From assembly GCA_000720375.1 (NCBI GenBank), contig JOAA01000016.1, positions 248,001 to 312,000 of the forward strand: a stretch of DNA of 64,000 bases, read 5' to 3'. Under the pieces are notes generated by a model. It worked only from the letters and a program-made list of their open reading frames with translations, made no database searches and was not told the DNA's origin. Shown piece by piece: positions 62,196-64,000 of this stretch (within the stretch, counting starts at the first letter, position 1; every line of letters begins with the position of its first letter). Made by a program: the position numbers and the translations under genes. The DNA comes from Rhodococcus rhodnii (lineage in GTDB: Bacteria > Actinomycetota > Actinomycetes > Mycobacteriales > Pseudonocardiaceae).

Positions 62196-62854
62196 CTATC
62201 TACTTTCCTTGATCGAGTCCCAGAGCGACTGGAACCACGGCTGCTGCGGCCCGGACGGCGACGCAGGCTGCTGACCAGACTGGCCACCGACGTCACCGGG
62301 CAGCTGGACCATGTACGGGGTCTCGCCGGGCATCACGTACCGCAGTCGCCTGCGGGCCTCGGCCTGGATCTGCGCCGGGTCCGACAGCTGTGCCTTGCGC
62401 TCTTCCAGCTGCTGGACCTGGGCCCGCAGCTCGGCCTGGCGGCGTTCCTGGGCCGCGACCTCGTCACGCTGGGACAGGTACGTCCGCAGCGGCACCGCGA
62501 CCGACAACGCCAACGCGGCCACCACAGTCGCCAGGACCGCGGCACGGCGCGTGGTCGCCTGGCCCATCAGGCGCGCGACGAACCGCGAGTGCTGCTTGGG
62601 CTTGGGCGCCGGGCGCCTGCGTGGCGGCGGGGTACGGCGCTCCGGCTCAGCCGTGTCGTTCTTGTCAGGCTTGTCGGCTGCTTCGGAGCGTCGCCCCGGC
62701 CGGGCACGCCGGCCGGGACGCTCCGCACCGTCAGGTTTGTCCGGCGTGCCGGACTTGTCCGACTTGGTGGACCTGACGAACCCGCGCGTGAACCGGCCAC
62801 GCCGCGAAGCTGACCGCTCCGGGCGCTGCGGAACCTCGGCGGGTTCGTCGGCCA

Positions 62855-62855
<1 letters not shown>
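62196..62855 (-). CDS. Septum formation initiator FtsB/DivIC
   Basis: 219-residue single-pass membrane protein of the division machinery that pairs with FtsL and FtsQ. Residues 1-90 are charged and Pro/Arg-rich cytoplasmic, the membrane segment is about 97-118, followed by a coiled coil (LSQRDEVAAQERRQAELRAQ) and the conserved GETPYMV near the C-terminus. The long N-terminal extension is an actinobacterial feature. ATG 62855 overlaps the eno stop by 1 nt (TGATG), so the two are translationally linked. Confidence 0.92.

Positions 62856-64000
<1,145 letters not shown>

Overview
The window is high-GC DNA with strong third-position GC, GTG starts and many 4-nt stop/start overlaps, as in filamentous Actinomycetota. 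A PE-like/PPE/EspG-like cluster, several gene neighbourhoods shared with Mycobacterium, and degenerate intergenic repeats point to a Pseudonocardiales-type genome (inference). It is chromosomal; I see no insertion sequence, prophage, CRISPR array or rRNA. Layout, 1-13 kb: an ECF sigma factor with a fused zinc motif and membrane tail (cut by the left edge), diverging from a short GH1 glycosidase; then a sulfur amino acid block, metB and cbs, enclosing three Pro/Gln-rich membrane proteins, followed by an M20 hydrolase, an uncharacterised protein, an SGNH hydrolase and a thiolase. From memory this resembles M. tuberculosis Rv1074c-Rv1079 (fadA3, SGNH protein, cbs, pra, metB). Layout, 13-30 kb: a secreted ricin-type lectin, a helical protein, a type VII secretion-type mini-locus (EspG-like, PPE-like, PE-like), a Bax inhibitor-1 family protein, a membrane-anchored deacetylase-like protein, a SigE-family sigma factor with two TTA codons plus its coupled membrane partner, a CooC/MinD-like ATPase preceded by a Zur/Fur-like box and paired with an SCO5389-family gene, a two-module acyl-CoA reductase, a DivIVA-like coiled-coil protein, an 18-bp tandem repeat array, and an EphD-like hydrolase-reductase fusion with a second hydrolase. 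Layout, 30-41 kb: two tandem giant secreted subtilases, a CtpE-like P-type ATPase, a zinc-finger membrane protein and an ankyrin protein. Layout, 41-50 kb: a tRNA with a UAA anticodon but a short variable arm, a type II NADH dehydrogenase, a five-gene MoxR/DUF58/DUF4129 operon, a degraded gene, a family 5 uracil-DNA glycosylase and a cytoplasmic S10 carboxypeptidase-like protein. Layout, 50-64 kb: a complete oligopeptide ABC importer whose ATPase gene overlaps two secreted subtilase genes in one minus-strand operon, so protein digestion and peptide uptake are probably co-expressed; then the housekeeping block Ppx/GppA, lytic transglycosylase, DUF501, FtsB/DivIC and enolase (cut by the right edge), as in M. 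tuberculosis Rv1022-Rv1026 (from memory). The observations most worth checking are the short-arm UAA tRNA, the TTA-containing sigma operon, the importer-protease operon, the sigma/anti-sigma-like fusion, the orphan PE/PPE/EspG locus and the two families of intergenic repeats.
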